Shown here piece by piece: positions 1 through 9,677 of a DNA stretch of 64,000 bases. Both the position numbers and the translations under genes were made by a program. Source of the stretch: Frateuria edaphi. GTDB taxonomy: Bacteria > Pseudomonadota > Gammaproteobacteria > Xanthomonadales > Rhodanobacteraceae. The notes below the pieces were generated by a model that was not told the DNA's origin, did not search any database, and saw only the letters and a list, made by a program, of their open reading frames with translations. The stretch lies in assembly GCF_021117405.1 (NCBI RefSeq), contig NZ_CP088251.1, forward strand, positions 806,001-870,000, given 5' to 3'. Position 1 is the stretch's first letter, and each line of letters starts with the position of its first letter.

Positions 1-444
1 GCGCTGGCGCTGCGGCAGGCGTTGCACCGCGGCGGAGATGTCGGCCCAGGACTGGCTGTCGTGCAGCCGCTGCAGTGGGCTCGGGCCGTTGTCGGGCGGC
101 TCCCACGCGGGCAGGTCCTCACCGTCGTCGTCGCGTCCACCAAGCCAGCCGACCACGATCGAGCGCACCTTGCGGCGACGCTGCAGGTCCACGATCCGCC
201 GGCGCAGGATGCCCCAGAACAGCGGCGTCCATTCCTGTGCGGGCTTGTCCCGGTAGCTCCTGACCAGCCGCAGCATGGCGTCCTGTACCGCGTCGAGCGC
301 GTCCTCGCGGTGGCCCAGCTGCAATTCGGCCAGGCGGAAGGCGCGGCGTTCCACGTCGGCCAGGAACGCGTCCAGCGTCGCCGGCACGGCGCGTTCCTGG
401 GGCACCAGCAGGTCGCTGTCCAGGGTGCCTGCAAGGCTGTTCAT
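1..444 (-). CDS. Sigma-70 family RNA polymerase sigma factor (ECF-like), 3' part cut by window edge
   Basis: The complement strand reads through the window edge without a stop for 148 codons. Visible are a region-2-like helix with RRAFRLAELQLGHREDALDAV and DAMLRLVRSYRDKP, then WTPLFWGILRRRIVDLQRR, which resembles the core-binding and -10-recognition region of ECF-type factors. The acidic segment after it would be the linker to region 4, and the recognition helix lies outside the window. The start is uncertain: ATG at 444 is used here, but a TTG at 504 in the same frame adds 20 residues, and neither has a clear ribosome binding site. It is divergent from pntAb. Which stress or regulon it serves cannot be told from this fragment. 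Confidence 0.8.
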   Translation of the reverse strand, partial: MNSLAGTLDSDLLVPQERAVPATLDAFLADVERRAFRLAELQLGHREDALDAVQDAMLRLVRSYRDKPAQEWTPLFWGILRRRIVDLQRRRKVRSIVVGWLGGRDDDGEDLPAWEPPDNGPSPLQRLHDSQSWADISAAVQRLPQRQR

Positions 445-533
445 GGCATCGAGATCCGCGTCATCGGCTCGCTGGCCCGGTTCCGGTTCGGTCGGATGCT
501 TCAACGCGGCAGGCTCGCACGGGTTGACGCGCG

Positions 534-548
534 ACCGTATGATGCGGT
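534..548. promoter_or_regulatory. Imperfect palindrome between the sigma-factor gene and pntAb
   Basis: ACCGTATGATGCGGT reads almost the same on both strands (ACCG ... CGGT arms with AT/AT inside). It sits in the short divergent intergenic region, where an operator acting on either gene could lie. It is only a sequence observation; no regulator is implied. Confidence 0.25.
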
Positions 549-588
549 CACAACCGCTCGAAGGGGCGCGCGGACAGGGGAAGGGGTC

Positions 589-891
589 ATGCTCGACGGT
601 TTCCTGGCGCTGTATGTCTTCATGCTCGCGGCCTTTACGGGCTACGAGATCATCGCGCGGGTGCCGGTGATCCTGCACACGCCGCTGATGTCCGGTTCGA
701 ACTTCATTCACGGGATCGTGCTGGTCGGCGCCATGATCGCGCTGGGGCACGCGCAGACGCCACTGGAAATCGGTATCGGTTTCGTCGGCGTGCTGCTGGG
801 CGCCGGCAACGCGGCTGGCGGCTACGTGGTCACCGAGCGGATGCTGGAGATGTTCAAGTCCAGCCGCCCCGGCGGCGGGGAGCCCCGCTGA
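589..891 (+). CDS. pntAb: NAD(P) transhydrogenase subunit alpha part 2 (membrane part)
   Basis: A 100-residue membrane protein corresponding to the membrane-embedded C-terminal part of PntA. Hydrophobic segments lie at about residues 4-22, 43-55 and 62-83. The transhydrogenase couples hydride transfer between NADH and NADP+ to proton movement across the inner membrane and so feeds NADPH pools. The ATG at 589 is preceded by GAAGGGG, a good ribosome binding site; a longer open frame that starts at 22 is a shadow of the divergent gene. It overlaps the start of pntB by one base (TGATG), so the two are translationally coupled. The NAD-binding part (pntAa) is not next to it, which is unusual. Confidence 0.88.
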   Translation: MLDGFLALYVFMLAAFTGYEIIARVPVILHTPLMSGSNFIHGIVLVGAMIALGHAQTPLEIGIGFVGVLLGAGNAAGGYVVTERMLEMFKSSRPGGGEPR

Positions 892-2318
892 TGGCCTGGC
901 TGCCGTGGGTGATCAAGGGCTGCTACTTCCTCGCCGCGTTGCTGTTCATCCTGGGCCTGAAGCGCATGAGTTCCCCGCGCAGCGCGCGCGGCGGCATCGT
1001 GTGGGCCGGCGTGGGCATGGCGCTGGCGGTGGTGGCGACTTTCGCGCTGCCGGGGCTGGCCAACCGCGGACTGATCCTGGCCGCGTTGCTGCTGGGCACA
1101 CTGGCTGCGTGGTGGTCCGGACGCCGCGTGGCGATGACCGCCATGCCGCAGATGGTCGCGCTGTACAACGGCATGGGCGGCGGCGCGGCGGCGGCGATCG
1201 GCGCGGCCGAGCTGGTCGCCTTCTCGGGTGCGGCGGTCACCCTGCTCGACGGTGGCCGCTTCACCGCGGACGGGGAGGCGCCCGGCACCGTGCAGCTCGC
1301 GCTGGCGGTGCTGGGTGCGTTGATCGGTGCGGTGAGCTTTTCCGGTTCGTTGGTCGCCTTCGCCAAGTTGCAGGGGTGGCTGGACCGGCGTTTCGTGTTT
1401 CCGGGGCAACGCGCGTTCAACCTGCTGTTGCTGGTGCTTGCCATCGCGCTGGGCGCGGTACTGGTCACCGGCACGCTGGCGCCGTGGGCTATCGCGGGAT
1501 TCTTCGCGCTGGCACTGCTGTTCGGCCTGATGATGACGTTGCCGATCGGCGGTGCCGACATGCCGGTGGTGATCTCGCTGTACAACGCGTTCACCGGGTT
1601 GGCGGTGGCGTTCGAGGGTTTCGTGCTGGGCAACGAGGCGATGATCATCGCCGGTACCGTGGTCGGCGCTGCCGGCACGCTGCTCACCCAGCTGATGGCC
1701 CGTGCGATGAACCGTTCGCTGGGCAACGTGCTGTTCGGCAGTTTCGGCGCCACCACGGGCGCGGCGCAGGCGATCGGCGGCGCGCAGAAGCCGATCGAGG
1801 CGAGCGACGCGGCCGTGATGATGGCGTACGCCGAGCGCGTGGTGATCGTGCCCGGCTACGGCATGGCCGTGGCGCAGGCACAGCACAAGGTGTGGGAGTT
1901 CGCGCGGCAGCTGATCGAGCGCGGCGTCAAGGTGAAGTTCGCCATTCATCCGGTGGCCGGGCGCATGCCGGGGCACATGAACGTGCTGCTCGCCGAGGCC
2001 GGCGTGCCGTACGACCTGATCGCGGACATGGACGAGATCAACGCCGAATTCCCAAGCACCGACGTGGCGCTGGTGATCGGCGCCAACGACGTGGTCAACC
2101 CGCTCGCCAAGACCGACCCGGCCTCGCCGATCTATGGCATGCCGATCCTGGACGTGGCGGCGGCGCGGAACGTCATCGTGGTCAAGCGCGGCAAGGGCAC
2201 CGGTTTCGCCGGCATCGAGAACGCGTTGTTCTACGCCGACAACGCGCGCATGCTCTACGGCGACGGGCAGGCGGTGGCGGCAGAGCTGGTGGCGGCGCTC
2301 AAGGCGCTGGACGCGTAG
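891..2318 (+). CDS. pntB: NAD(P) transhydrogenase subunit beta
   Basis: A 475-residue protein of the usual length for PntB. The first 280 or so residues hold many membrane segments that form part of the proton channel. The C-terminal third is the NADP(H)-binding dIII domain, with the fingerprint GYGMAVAQAQ at about residues 323-332, the AIHPVAGRMPGHMNVLLAEA segment and the VIGANDVVNP segment typical of this family. It works with PntAb in the inner membrane and with a PntAa subunit that must be encoded elsewhere. The start overlaps the pntAb stop. Confidence 0.95.
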   Translation: MAWLPWVIKGCYFLAALLFILGLKRMSSPRSARGGIVWAGVGMALAVVATFALPGLANRGLILAALLLGTLAAWWSGRRVAMTAMPQMVALYNGMGGGAAAAIGAAELVAFSGAAVTLLDGGRFTADGEAPGTVQLALAVLGALIGAVSFSGSLVAFAKLQGWLDRRFVFPGQRAFNLLLLVLAIALGAVLVTGTLAPWAIAGFFALALLFGLMMTLPIGGADMPVVISLYNAFTGLAVAFEGFVLGNEAMIIAGTVVGAAGTLLTQLMARAMNRSLGNVLFGSFGATTGAAQAIGGAQKPIEASDAAVMMAYAERVVIVPGYGMAVAQAQHKVWEFARQLIERGVKVKFAIHPVAGRMPGHMNVLLAEAGVPYDLIADMDEINAEFPSTDVALVIGANDVVNPLAKTDPASPIYGMPILDVAAARNVIVVKRGKGTGFAGIENALFYADNARMLYGDGQAVAAELVAALKALDA

Positions 2319-2380
2319 CGGCGTAGCGTGGGTGTCGGTACACGAGGGCTCGTTCGGGAAGCGGCGCGCTGAAGCCCGCC

Positions 2381-2887
2381 CTAGGAAGCCTTTCGCGGCT
2401 GGCGACTGGCGATCCAGCCGGCCAGCAGCGCGCCGGCCAGGGTGAACGCGATACCGGTCGGCCGTACCGCCAGTTCGGCCAGCGACAGCAGCATCGTCAG
2501 GCCGGCGCCGCGCAACGCGTCGAGCAGGCCGATGTCCATGGAGCCGGCGATGCGCGCGGCGGCAGTCAGCACGTCCACGTAGGCGGCAGCCAGTACGGTC
2601 GCGCCCGCGGCCAGCACAGCTGCCACGCGCCCGGCCGGTCGCACCCAACTGCGGATGGCCAGCGCCAGCAGGGCGCCGACCAGCGGCGCAAGCGCGGGCA
2701 GCGGGCGTTGCAGCGCCATCGTCGGAAGCATCCAGACCGCGCCGGCAGCGAGGCCCAGCATGGCTGCGCTGAAGGCGGCGAACAGCAGCGGGATCAGGCG
2801 CACGGGCACAGCCCACGCGGTGGCGGAAGGTCGAACGGCATGCGGCTCCCGGATCGTCGAAACAAACGCACATGATAACCCGCACAA
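2381..2887 (-). CDS. Small membrane protein of unknown function
   Basis: An open frame of up to 168 codons on the complement strand, ending 62 bases after pntB and convergent with it. I do not recognise the family. Four hydrophobic stretches (LIPLLFAAFSAAMLGLAAGA, LAPLVGALLALAI, VAAVLAAGATVLAAAYV and TGIAFTLAGALLAGWIA) suggest an inner-membrane protein of about 4 helices with a short basic tail (RQPRKAS). The longest frame begins with TTG at 2887, but the first hydrophobic helix begins near residue 30, so a GTG at 2809 is a plausible true start (about 142 residues). The coding call rests on membrane character and frame length. Confidence 0.55.
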   Translation of the reverse strand: MCGLSCAFVSTIREPHAVRPSATAWAVPVRLIPLLFAAFSAAMLGLAAGAVWMLPTMALQRPLPALAPLVGALLALAIRSWVRPAGRVAAVLAAGATVLAAAYVDVLTAAARIAGSMDIGLLDALRGAGLTMLLSLAELAVRPTGIAFTLAGALLAGWIASRQPRKAS

Positions 2888-3033
2888 GCGTCCAGCCCGG
2901 CTGCGCGCGCGTGTGCATTGCTTGAGATCGGCCGCCCCGGCCTGATCTTGATCAGCGGGATACGCCGCGGGCGCGGCATAATAGGTCGCTTCCGCCGCGT
3001 CCCCGCGCGGCCTTGAGTATCGGCAGGATCGGC

Positions 3034-3591
3034 ATGAGTGGTTTCAGTCTGAGCAGCGAACCCTTCACCCTGGAACGCGACTGCGTGGCCGTGATGGTCC
3101 CGCAGGGCGAGAGCGTGACGCTGCCGGCCGGCCAGATCGGTTACATCACCCAGGCCCTGGGCGGCAGCTTCACCGTGTACGTGGAAGGCAACCTGTTCCG
3201 CATCGCCGGCCACGACGCCGACGCGCTGGGCAAGGAGCCGCCGCCGCCGATCGAGCTGGCCGCCGATGCGAGCGACCAGGACGTGGAGAAGCTGGTCTGG
3301 CAGCAGCTGCGCACGGTGTTCGACCCGGAGATCCCGATCAACGTGGTGGAACTGGGGCTGGTCTATGACGTGTCGATCGAAGCGGGCGACAACGCCACGC
3401 GCAAGGTCTACGTAAAGATGACACTGACCGCGCCCGGTTGCGGCATGGGCGATATCTTGGTCGACGACGTGCGCACGAAACTGGAGCTGATCCCGACGGT
3501 CGGCGAGGCGGATGTCGACCTGGTGTTCGATCCGCCGTGGAATCATTCGATGATGTCCGATGCGGCCAAGCTTGAGACCGGCATGCTCTAG
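3034..3591 (+). CDS. sufT: Fe-S cluster assembly protein SufT (DUF59/MIP18 domain)
   Basis: 185 residues. The N-terminal half (1-75) is a small beta-rich extension typical of proteobacterial SufT proteins. The C-terminal half is the DUF59/MIP18 fold, with VFDPEIPINVVELGLVYDV and the conserved TLTAPGCGMGDIL segment whose Cys is the family hallmark. SufT proteins help mature Fe-S proteins. Here the gene stands alone, away from sufBCDS. ATG 3034 is chosen because AGGA lies 8 bases upstream; the frame is open 7 codons further to a TTG. A strong terminator follows. Confidence 0.88.
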   Translation: MSGFSLSSEPFTLERDCVAVMVPQGESVTLPAGQIGYITQALGGSFTVYVEGNLFRIAGHDADALGKEPPPPIELAADASDQDVEKLVWQQLRTVFDPEIPINVVELGLVYDVSIEAGDNATRKVYVKMTLTAPGCGMGDILVDDVRTKLELIPTVGEADVDLVFDPPWNHSMMSDAAKLETGML

Positions 3592-3613
3592 CGAGGTCTT
3601 CGAATCGGCTTCC

Positions 3614-3640
3614 AAAGCCCGGCCCGGCCGGGCTTTTTTT
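3614..3640 (+). terminator. Intrinsic terminator after sufT
   Basis: A 10-bp stem, AAAGCCCGGC with GCCGGGCTTT, has a 3-base loop (CCG) and a run of seven T. Confidence 0.9.
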
Positions 3641-3878
3641 GTGCGTGGGCCACGCGGGCCGGCCCGTCTGTAACCGCGCTGTGACGCGGTTTTCGCAAGG
3701 TCCTAACAGCGGCCATCACAGTTCAAACCCCTAGGAAAAATTCACCCTTGTTGCACCGTAATTTCCTGCTTATTGTCGACGAATCCGTTGGCGGGGAGGT
3801 TGACGGATGGTCCTGCAGCGACGTCGGGGGGGTTCCTGACTCGCCCTCGCATGATGAGCCCGCGTACTGCCCTCTCAT

Positions 3879-6181
<2,303 letters not shown>

Positions 6182-6234
6182 GGTCGGTCCTGGGGTCCGC
6201 GTCTGGCAATCGACGCGGGCTTCCCGGGTCCAGT

Positions 6235-6263
6235 AAAACCCCGGCTTCGGCCGGGGTTTTTTT
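6235..6263 (+). terminator. Intrinsic terminator after the M4 protease gene
   Basis: CCCCGGC-TTCG-GCCGGGG stem with the stable TTCG tetraloop, flanked by AAAA and a run of seven T. Confidence 0.92.
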
Positions 6264-6471
6264 ATGCCCGCAGCCTGAAAACGCGGGATCGCCAGGTACC
6301 ACGCCTGCTCGCTGCTGGTACCGGCGTTTTCTGGCGTCATCGCCGTGAAGGTGGTTCGCCCAACGCGGCTTGCGCTGCCAGGGCCGATTCGGATGCGCAC
6401 CGACCCTGCATTGCCCCCAAGCGAACTCGACGGCCGGTGATACGACCGGAGCGGTGCATTTGCAAACCGCC

Positions 6472-6493
6472 TCATTTATTTGCGAATAAATGA
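6472..6493. repeat. AT-rich perfect inverted repeat upstream of the first sedolisin gene
   Basis: TCATTTATT at 6472-6480 and AATAAATGA at 6485-6493 form a perfect 9-bp inverted repeat around TGCG. It lies in an AT-rich island (about 6465-6595) inside otherwise very GC-rich DNA, upstream of the leader. It could be an operator. The rest of the 6182-6825 intergenic region holds the M4 gene terminator, this island, a TTGACC at 6561-6566 and the leader element. Confidence 0.35.
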
Positions 6494-6681
6494 AAAGTAA
6501 ATCGAAAGATAATGCGCATTGAAAATGCGTGTAGGTAATGGATTTCGGTTATTTTTCCTATTGACCGCGTATTTTCAAAAGCTCTAGTTTTCTTCGGTCC
6601 GATCGCCACGGCTGGCGACCGGCATTCCGGACTGACGCCTGCGACGACAGCAGGCGCACCTTCAGAACCGCAGCGCGACGC

Positions 6682-6802
6682 TTCCAGGGAAAAGGGGAGG
6701 AGCGTCCGTTCGAGGGGACGGGATCGCTGCAAGCAATCAGGCGCCGCACACGTGCGGCATATGCGCATGGGGTCCGGCGACCGCATCGGTGTCGCTCGGC
6801 CC
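6682..6802 (+). promoter_or_regulatory. Conserved two-hairpin leader element, copy B (first sedolisin)
   Basis: Same layout as copies A and C: a purine-rich block, CGGGATCGCTG (to 6729), hairpin P1 (GCCGCAC 6743-6749 with GTGCGGC 6752-6758) and the block CGCATGGGGTCCG at 6764-6776. Hairpin P2 then pairs GGG 6770-6772 with CCC 6800-6802, CCG 6774-6776 with CGG 6797-6799 and GCGAC 6777-6781 with GTCGC 6791-6795, around a loop with CGCATCGG. The ribosome binding site AGGAG follows at once. P1 and P2 stem bases differ from the other copies but pairing is kept. Confidence 0.6.
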
Positions 6803-6825
6803 GAAAAAACAAACAGGAGTTGGAC

Positions 6826-9186
6826 ATGGCAACAGATGTACGCATCAAGCTGCTGGCCGCTGCGCTGGGCATGGCCGTCGCCGGCTCGGCGGCCGCCGTT
6901 ACCACCCATCCGGCGATGGTGTCGCTCGGGCACGCCCCGGCGCTGCACAAGGGCGAAACCCTCATTGGGCCGCTCTCTTCCACGCAGCCGCTGCATGTCG
7001 AGGTGGCACTGAAACTGCGCAACCAGACACAGCTGCACAGCTTCATCGCGAGCGCGCATTCGTCCAGTCGGCTGGTCGCGCAGCGCACGATGTCAGCCCA
7101 GCAGTTCCGCGCCAACCACGCGCCGACGCAGGGCCAGGCCGACGCCGTCGCCGCCTACCTGCGCCAGGCCGGCTTCACCAACGTCAGGATCGCGCCGAAT
7201 CGCCTGCTGGTCTCCGCCGACGGCACTGCCGACGTAGCTTCGGCGGCCTTCGGCACCCAGTTCGCCAAGGTGCGCGACAAGCATGGCCGCGCCGCCTTCA
7301 TGAACACCAGCGAGCCCCGCGTGCCAGCATCGATCGCCGACAGCGTGCTGTCGGTGCTCGGCCTGCAGAACGTGCACTACGCGCACACGGTGGCGCACTA
7401 CCAGCCCAACGGGCTGACGCCGCAGGCAATCACCGGCCACAACCCGACCGAGTTCGCCTCGATCTACGGTGGCGCCGGCGCGCCGACCGGCGCCGGGGTG
7501 ACGGTCGGCATCATCACCCAGGGCAAGATCACCCAGACCATCACCGACCTCAATACCTTCACCTCGAACAACGGCCTGCCGACCGTCACCACGCAGACGA
7601 TCAACACCAACGGCACCAGTTCCGACACCAGCGGCGTGGGCGAGTGGAACCTGGACAGCCAGGACATCGTCGGCATGGCCGGTGGCCAGGTCGGCAAGCT
7701 CGTTTTCTACAACATCCCGACGCTGTCCAACGCGAACCTCACCGCCGACATCAACAAGGCGGTCTCGGACAACACGGCCAAGGTCATCAACGTCTCGCTG
7801 GGCGAGTGTGAAACCGACGCCCAGGGCGACGGCTCCGCGGCCGCCCAGGACCAGGCCTTCGAGCAGGCGGTCGCGCAGGGCCAGACCTTCTCGATCTCGA
7901 CCGGCGACAGCGGCGCCGACGAGTGCGGCAACGGCGGCACCACGCCGAGTTGGCCGGCGGCCTCGCAGTACGTGATCGCCGTGGCGGGCACCAAGCTCGA
8001 TGCCTCCACCACGAGCTGGAACGGCGAGACCGTGTGGAACGAGCTGGCCGCCAACGAAGGCGCCACCGGCGGCAGCGAGAGCACCTTCGAGCCCAAGCCG
8101 AGCTGGCAGACGCTGTGGTCGGGCAGCCACCGCGGCGTAGCCGACGTCGCCTTCGACGGCGATCCGGAATCCGGTTCCAAGGTGATCGTCAACGGTTCGA
8201 TCCAGCAGATCGGCGGCACCAGCCTGGCCGCGCCGCTGTTCGCCGGCTTCTGGTCGCGCGTGCTGGCGGCCAAGGGCACCGGCGTGGGCTTTGCCGGCCC
8301 GCTGGTGTACCAGCTGCCGGCCTCGGACTTCCATGACGTCATCTCGGGCAACAACGACGGCGAGACGGCCGGCGCGGGCTACGACCTGGCCAGCGGCCGC
8401 GGCAGCATCATCATGGCCAGCGCCATCAACGACATCGGTGGTGGCGGTGGCGGCACCAACAACCCGCCGGTCGCCAACTTCGGCGACATGGTCAGCGGCC
8501 TGGCCGTCAGCTTCACCGACAGCTCCACCGACAGCGACGGTTCGATCGCCTCGCGCTCGTGGAACTTCGGCGACGGCACCAGTTCCACGGCCACCAACCC
8601 CAGCCATACCTATGCGGCTGCGGGCACCTACAACGTCACCCTGACCGTGACCGACAATGACGGCGCCACCGACAGCACCAGCAAATCGGTGACCGTCAGC
8701 GGCGGCGGTGGCGGCAGCAGCCAGCTTCTGGGCAACACCGGTTTCGAGACGGGCTCGGCGGCGCCCTGGACGGCTTCGTCCGGCGTGATCGACAGCAGCA
8801 GTTCCGAGCCGGCGCACCAGGGTTCCTGGAAGGCCTGGATGGACGGCTACGGCAGCAGCCACACCGATACCGTCTCGCAGCAGGTGAGCATCCCCAGCGG
8901 CAAGACCTCGGCCACGCTGCAGTACTACCTGCACATCGACACCGCCGAGACCACCGGCTCGACCGCGTACGACAAGCTGACCGTGCAGGTGCTCAACAGC
9001 TCCGGCACCGTGCTGGGCACGTTGGCGACCTTCTCCAACCTCAACAAGGTTTCCGGCTACGCGGTACATACCGCCAGCCTGTCCAAGTACATCGGGCAGA
9101 CGGTGACGATCCGCTTCCGGGGCGTGGAGGATTCCTCCCTGCAGACCTCGTTCGTGCTGGACGACGTGACCCTGACCGTGCAGTGA
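6826..9186 (+). CDS. Secreted S53 (sedolisin/pro-kumamolisin-like) serine-carboxyl peptidase with PKD domain, copy 1
   Basis: 786 residues. A signal peptide ends near residue 23 (GSAAA). A pro-kumamolisin activation domain (about 30-200) precedes the S53 catalytic domain (about 200-535), with Glu273 and Asp277 in EWNLD, oxyanion Asp361 in STGDSGADE and nucleophile Ser466 in GGTSLAAP: the full Glu-Asp-Asp-Ser set. A PKD domain (about 547-628, with WNFGDG and [17 protein letters not shown]) and a C-terminal beta-rich domain (about 632-786) follow. S53 peptidases work at acid pH. ATG 6826 has AGGAG six bases upstream; the TTG two codons earlier is less likely. A close paralogue lies immediately downstream. 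Confidence 0.92.
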   Translation: MATDVRIKLLAAALGMAVAGSAAAVTTHPAMVSLGHAPALHKGETLIGPLSSTQPLHVEVALKLRNQTQLHSFIASAHSSSRLVAQRTMSAQQFRANHAPTQGQADAVAAYLRQAGFTNVRIAPNRLLVSADGTADVASAAFGTQFAKVRDKHGRAAFMNTSEPRVPASIADSVLSVLGLQNVHYAHTVAHYQPNGLTPQAITGHNPTEFASIYGGAGAPTGAGVTVGIITQGKITQTITDLNTFTSNNGLPTVTTQTINTNGTSSDTSGVGEWNLDSQDIVGMAGGQVGKLVFYNIPTLSNANLTADINKAVSDNTAKVINVSLGECETDAQGDGSAAAQDQAFEQAVAQGQTFSISTGDSGADECGNGGTTPSWPAASQYVIAVAGTKLDASTTSWNGETVWNELAANEGATGGSESTFEPKPSWQTLWSGSHRGVADVAFDGDPESGSKVIVNGSIQQIGGTSLAAPLFAGFWSRVLAAKGTGVGFAGPLVYQLPASDFHDVISGNNDGETAGAGYDLASGRGSIIMASAINDIGGGGGGTNNPPVANFGDMVSGLAVSFTDSSTDSDGSIASRSWNFGDGTSSTATNPSHTYAAAGTYNVTLTVTDNDGATDSTSKSVTVSGGGGGSSQLLGNTGFETGSAAPWTASSGVIDSSSSEPAHQGSWKAWMDGYGSSHTDTVSQQVSIPSGKTSATLQYYLHIDTAETTGSTAYDKLTVQVLNSSGTVLGTLATFSNLNKVSGYAVHTASLSKYIGQTVTIRFRGVEDSSLQTSFVLDDVTLTVQ

Positions 9187-9242
9187 CGTCAGACGCCGGG
9201 GCACGTTCATCCGCTGCCTCGGCATTTTTCGATGGTAATGAC

Positions 9243-9271
9243 ACGCCCGGCCAAACGCCGGGCGTTTTTTT
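9243..9271 (+). terminator. Intrinsic terminator after sedolisin copy 1
   Basis: A 9-bp stem, ACGCCCGGC with GCCGGGCGT, around CAAAC, followed by a run of seven T. Confidence 0.92.
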
Positions 9272-9305
9272 GTCGAAAAAATCCGATGCCGTGGCCGCAG
9301 AGTTA

Positions 9306-9325
9306 ATGCGCAAGAAATTACGCAT
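9306..9325. promoter_or_regulatory. Inverted repeat ATGCG-N10-CGCAT upstream of sedolisin copy 2
   Basis: ATGCG at 9306-9310 and CGCAT at 9321-9325 are separated by 10 bases. A related TAATGCGCA/AATGCG stretch lies at about 6510-6529 before sedolisin copy 1, and both regions also carry CCTATTGAC further down (TTGAC at 6561 and 9390). These may be remnants of a shared promoter or operator that was duplicated with the gene. The remaining 9187-9677 intergenic DNA holds the copy 1 terminator and leader element C. Confidence 0.35.
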
Positions 9326-9528
9326 ATGCACGCGGTATTTACATCGATAAATGCCATGGATTACCTAATCACATTTTGAAAAATTCCTATTGACGGTCCC
9401 TTTCCCGGAGCCCATGGTCGGTCCGCTCCGTCGCAGGGAAGTCGACGAGGCGTCCTGTCGTGGCCCCGCCACCGAAGGTGATGACGGCGCCAGCTGCCGG
9501 ACCGATACGCAACGCGCCTCCGCAGGGA

Positions 9529-9649
9529 ATTCCAGGGGAGAAGGCGCCCGGCCCGACGGCACGCGGGATCGCTGGCCATCAAGAACCGGAACGGTCGCAC
9601 CAGCGACTCACACGCATGAGGTCCGCACGGGCCGCATCGGGGCCGTGCG
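9529..9649 (+). promoter_or_regulatory. Conserved two-hairpin leader element, copy C (second sedolisin)
   Basis: A purine-rich block (CCAGGGGAGAAGG) is followed by CGGGATCGCTG at 9564-9574, hairpin P1 (GTCGC 9594-9598 with GCGAC 9603-9607) and the block CGCATGAGGTCCG at 9613-9625. Hairpin P2 pairs CGCACGG 9624-9630 with CCGTGCG 9643-9649 around a loop holding CCGCATCGG. P2 here has a different stem sequence from copies A and B, yet seven perfect pairs. The start codon is 28 bases downstream. Confidence 0.6.
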
Positions 9650-9677
9650 TCTTTGAAAATCGAAAGGGAGATTTGCC

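Noticed and set aside
524-543. TTGACG followed by TATGAT before pntAb
   Set aside because: The spacer is only 8 bases, too short for a sigma-70 promoter; the palindrome there was kept as a weak operator candidate instead.
3680-3720. TGTGA and TCACA half sites as a Clp/CRP box before the M4 protease gene
   Set aside because: The half sites are about 30 bases apart rather than 6, so they do not form one site.
6682-6802. Protease leader as a cyclic-di-GMP (GEMM-I) riboswitch
   Set aside because: The conserved GEMM core segments (GGGCAAACC-like and ACGCAAAGCC) and tetraloop-receptor layout are not present in any of the three copies.
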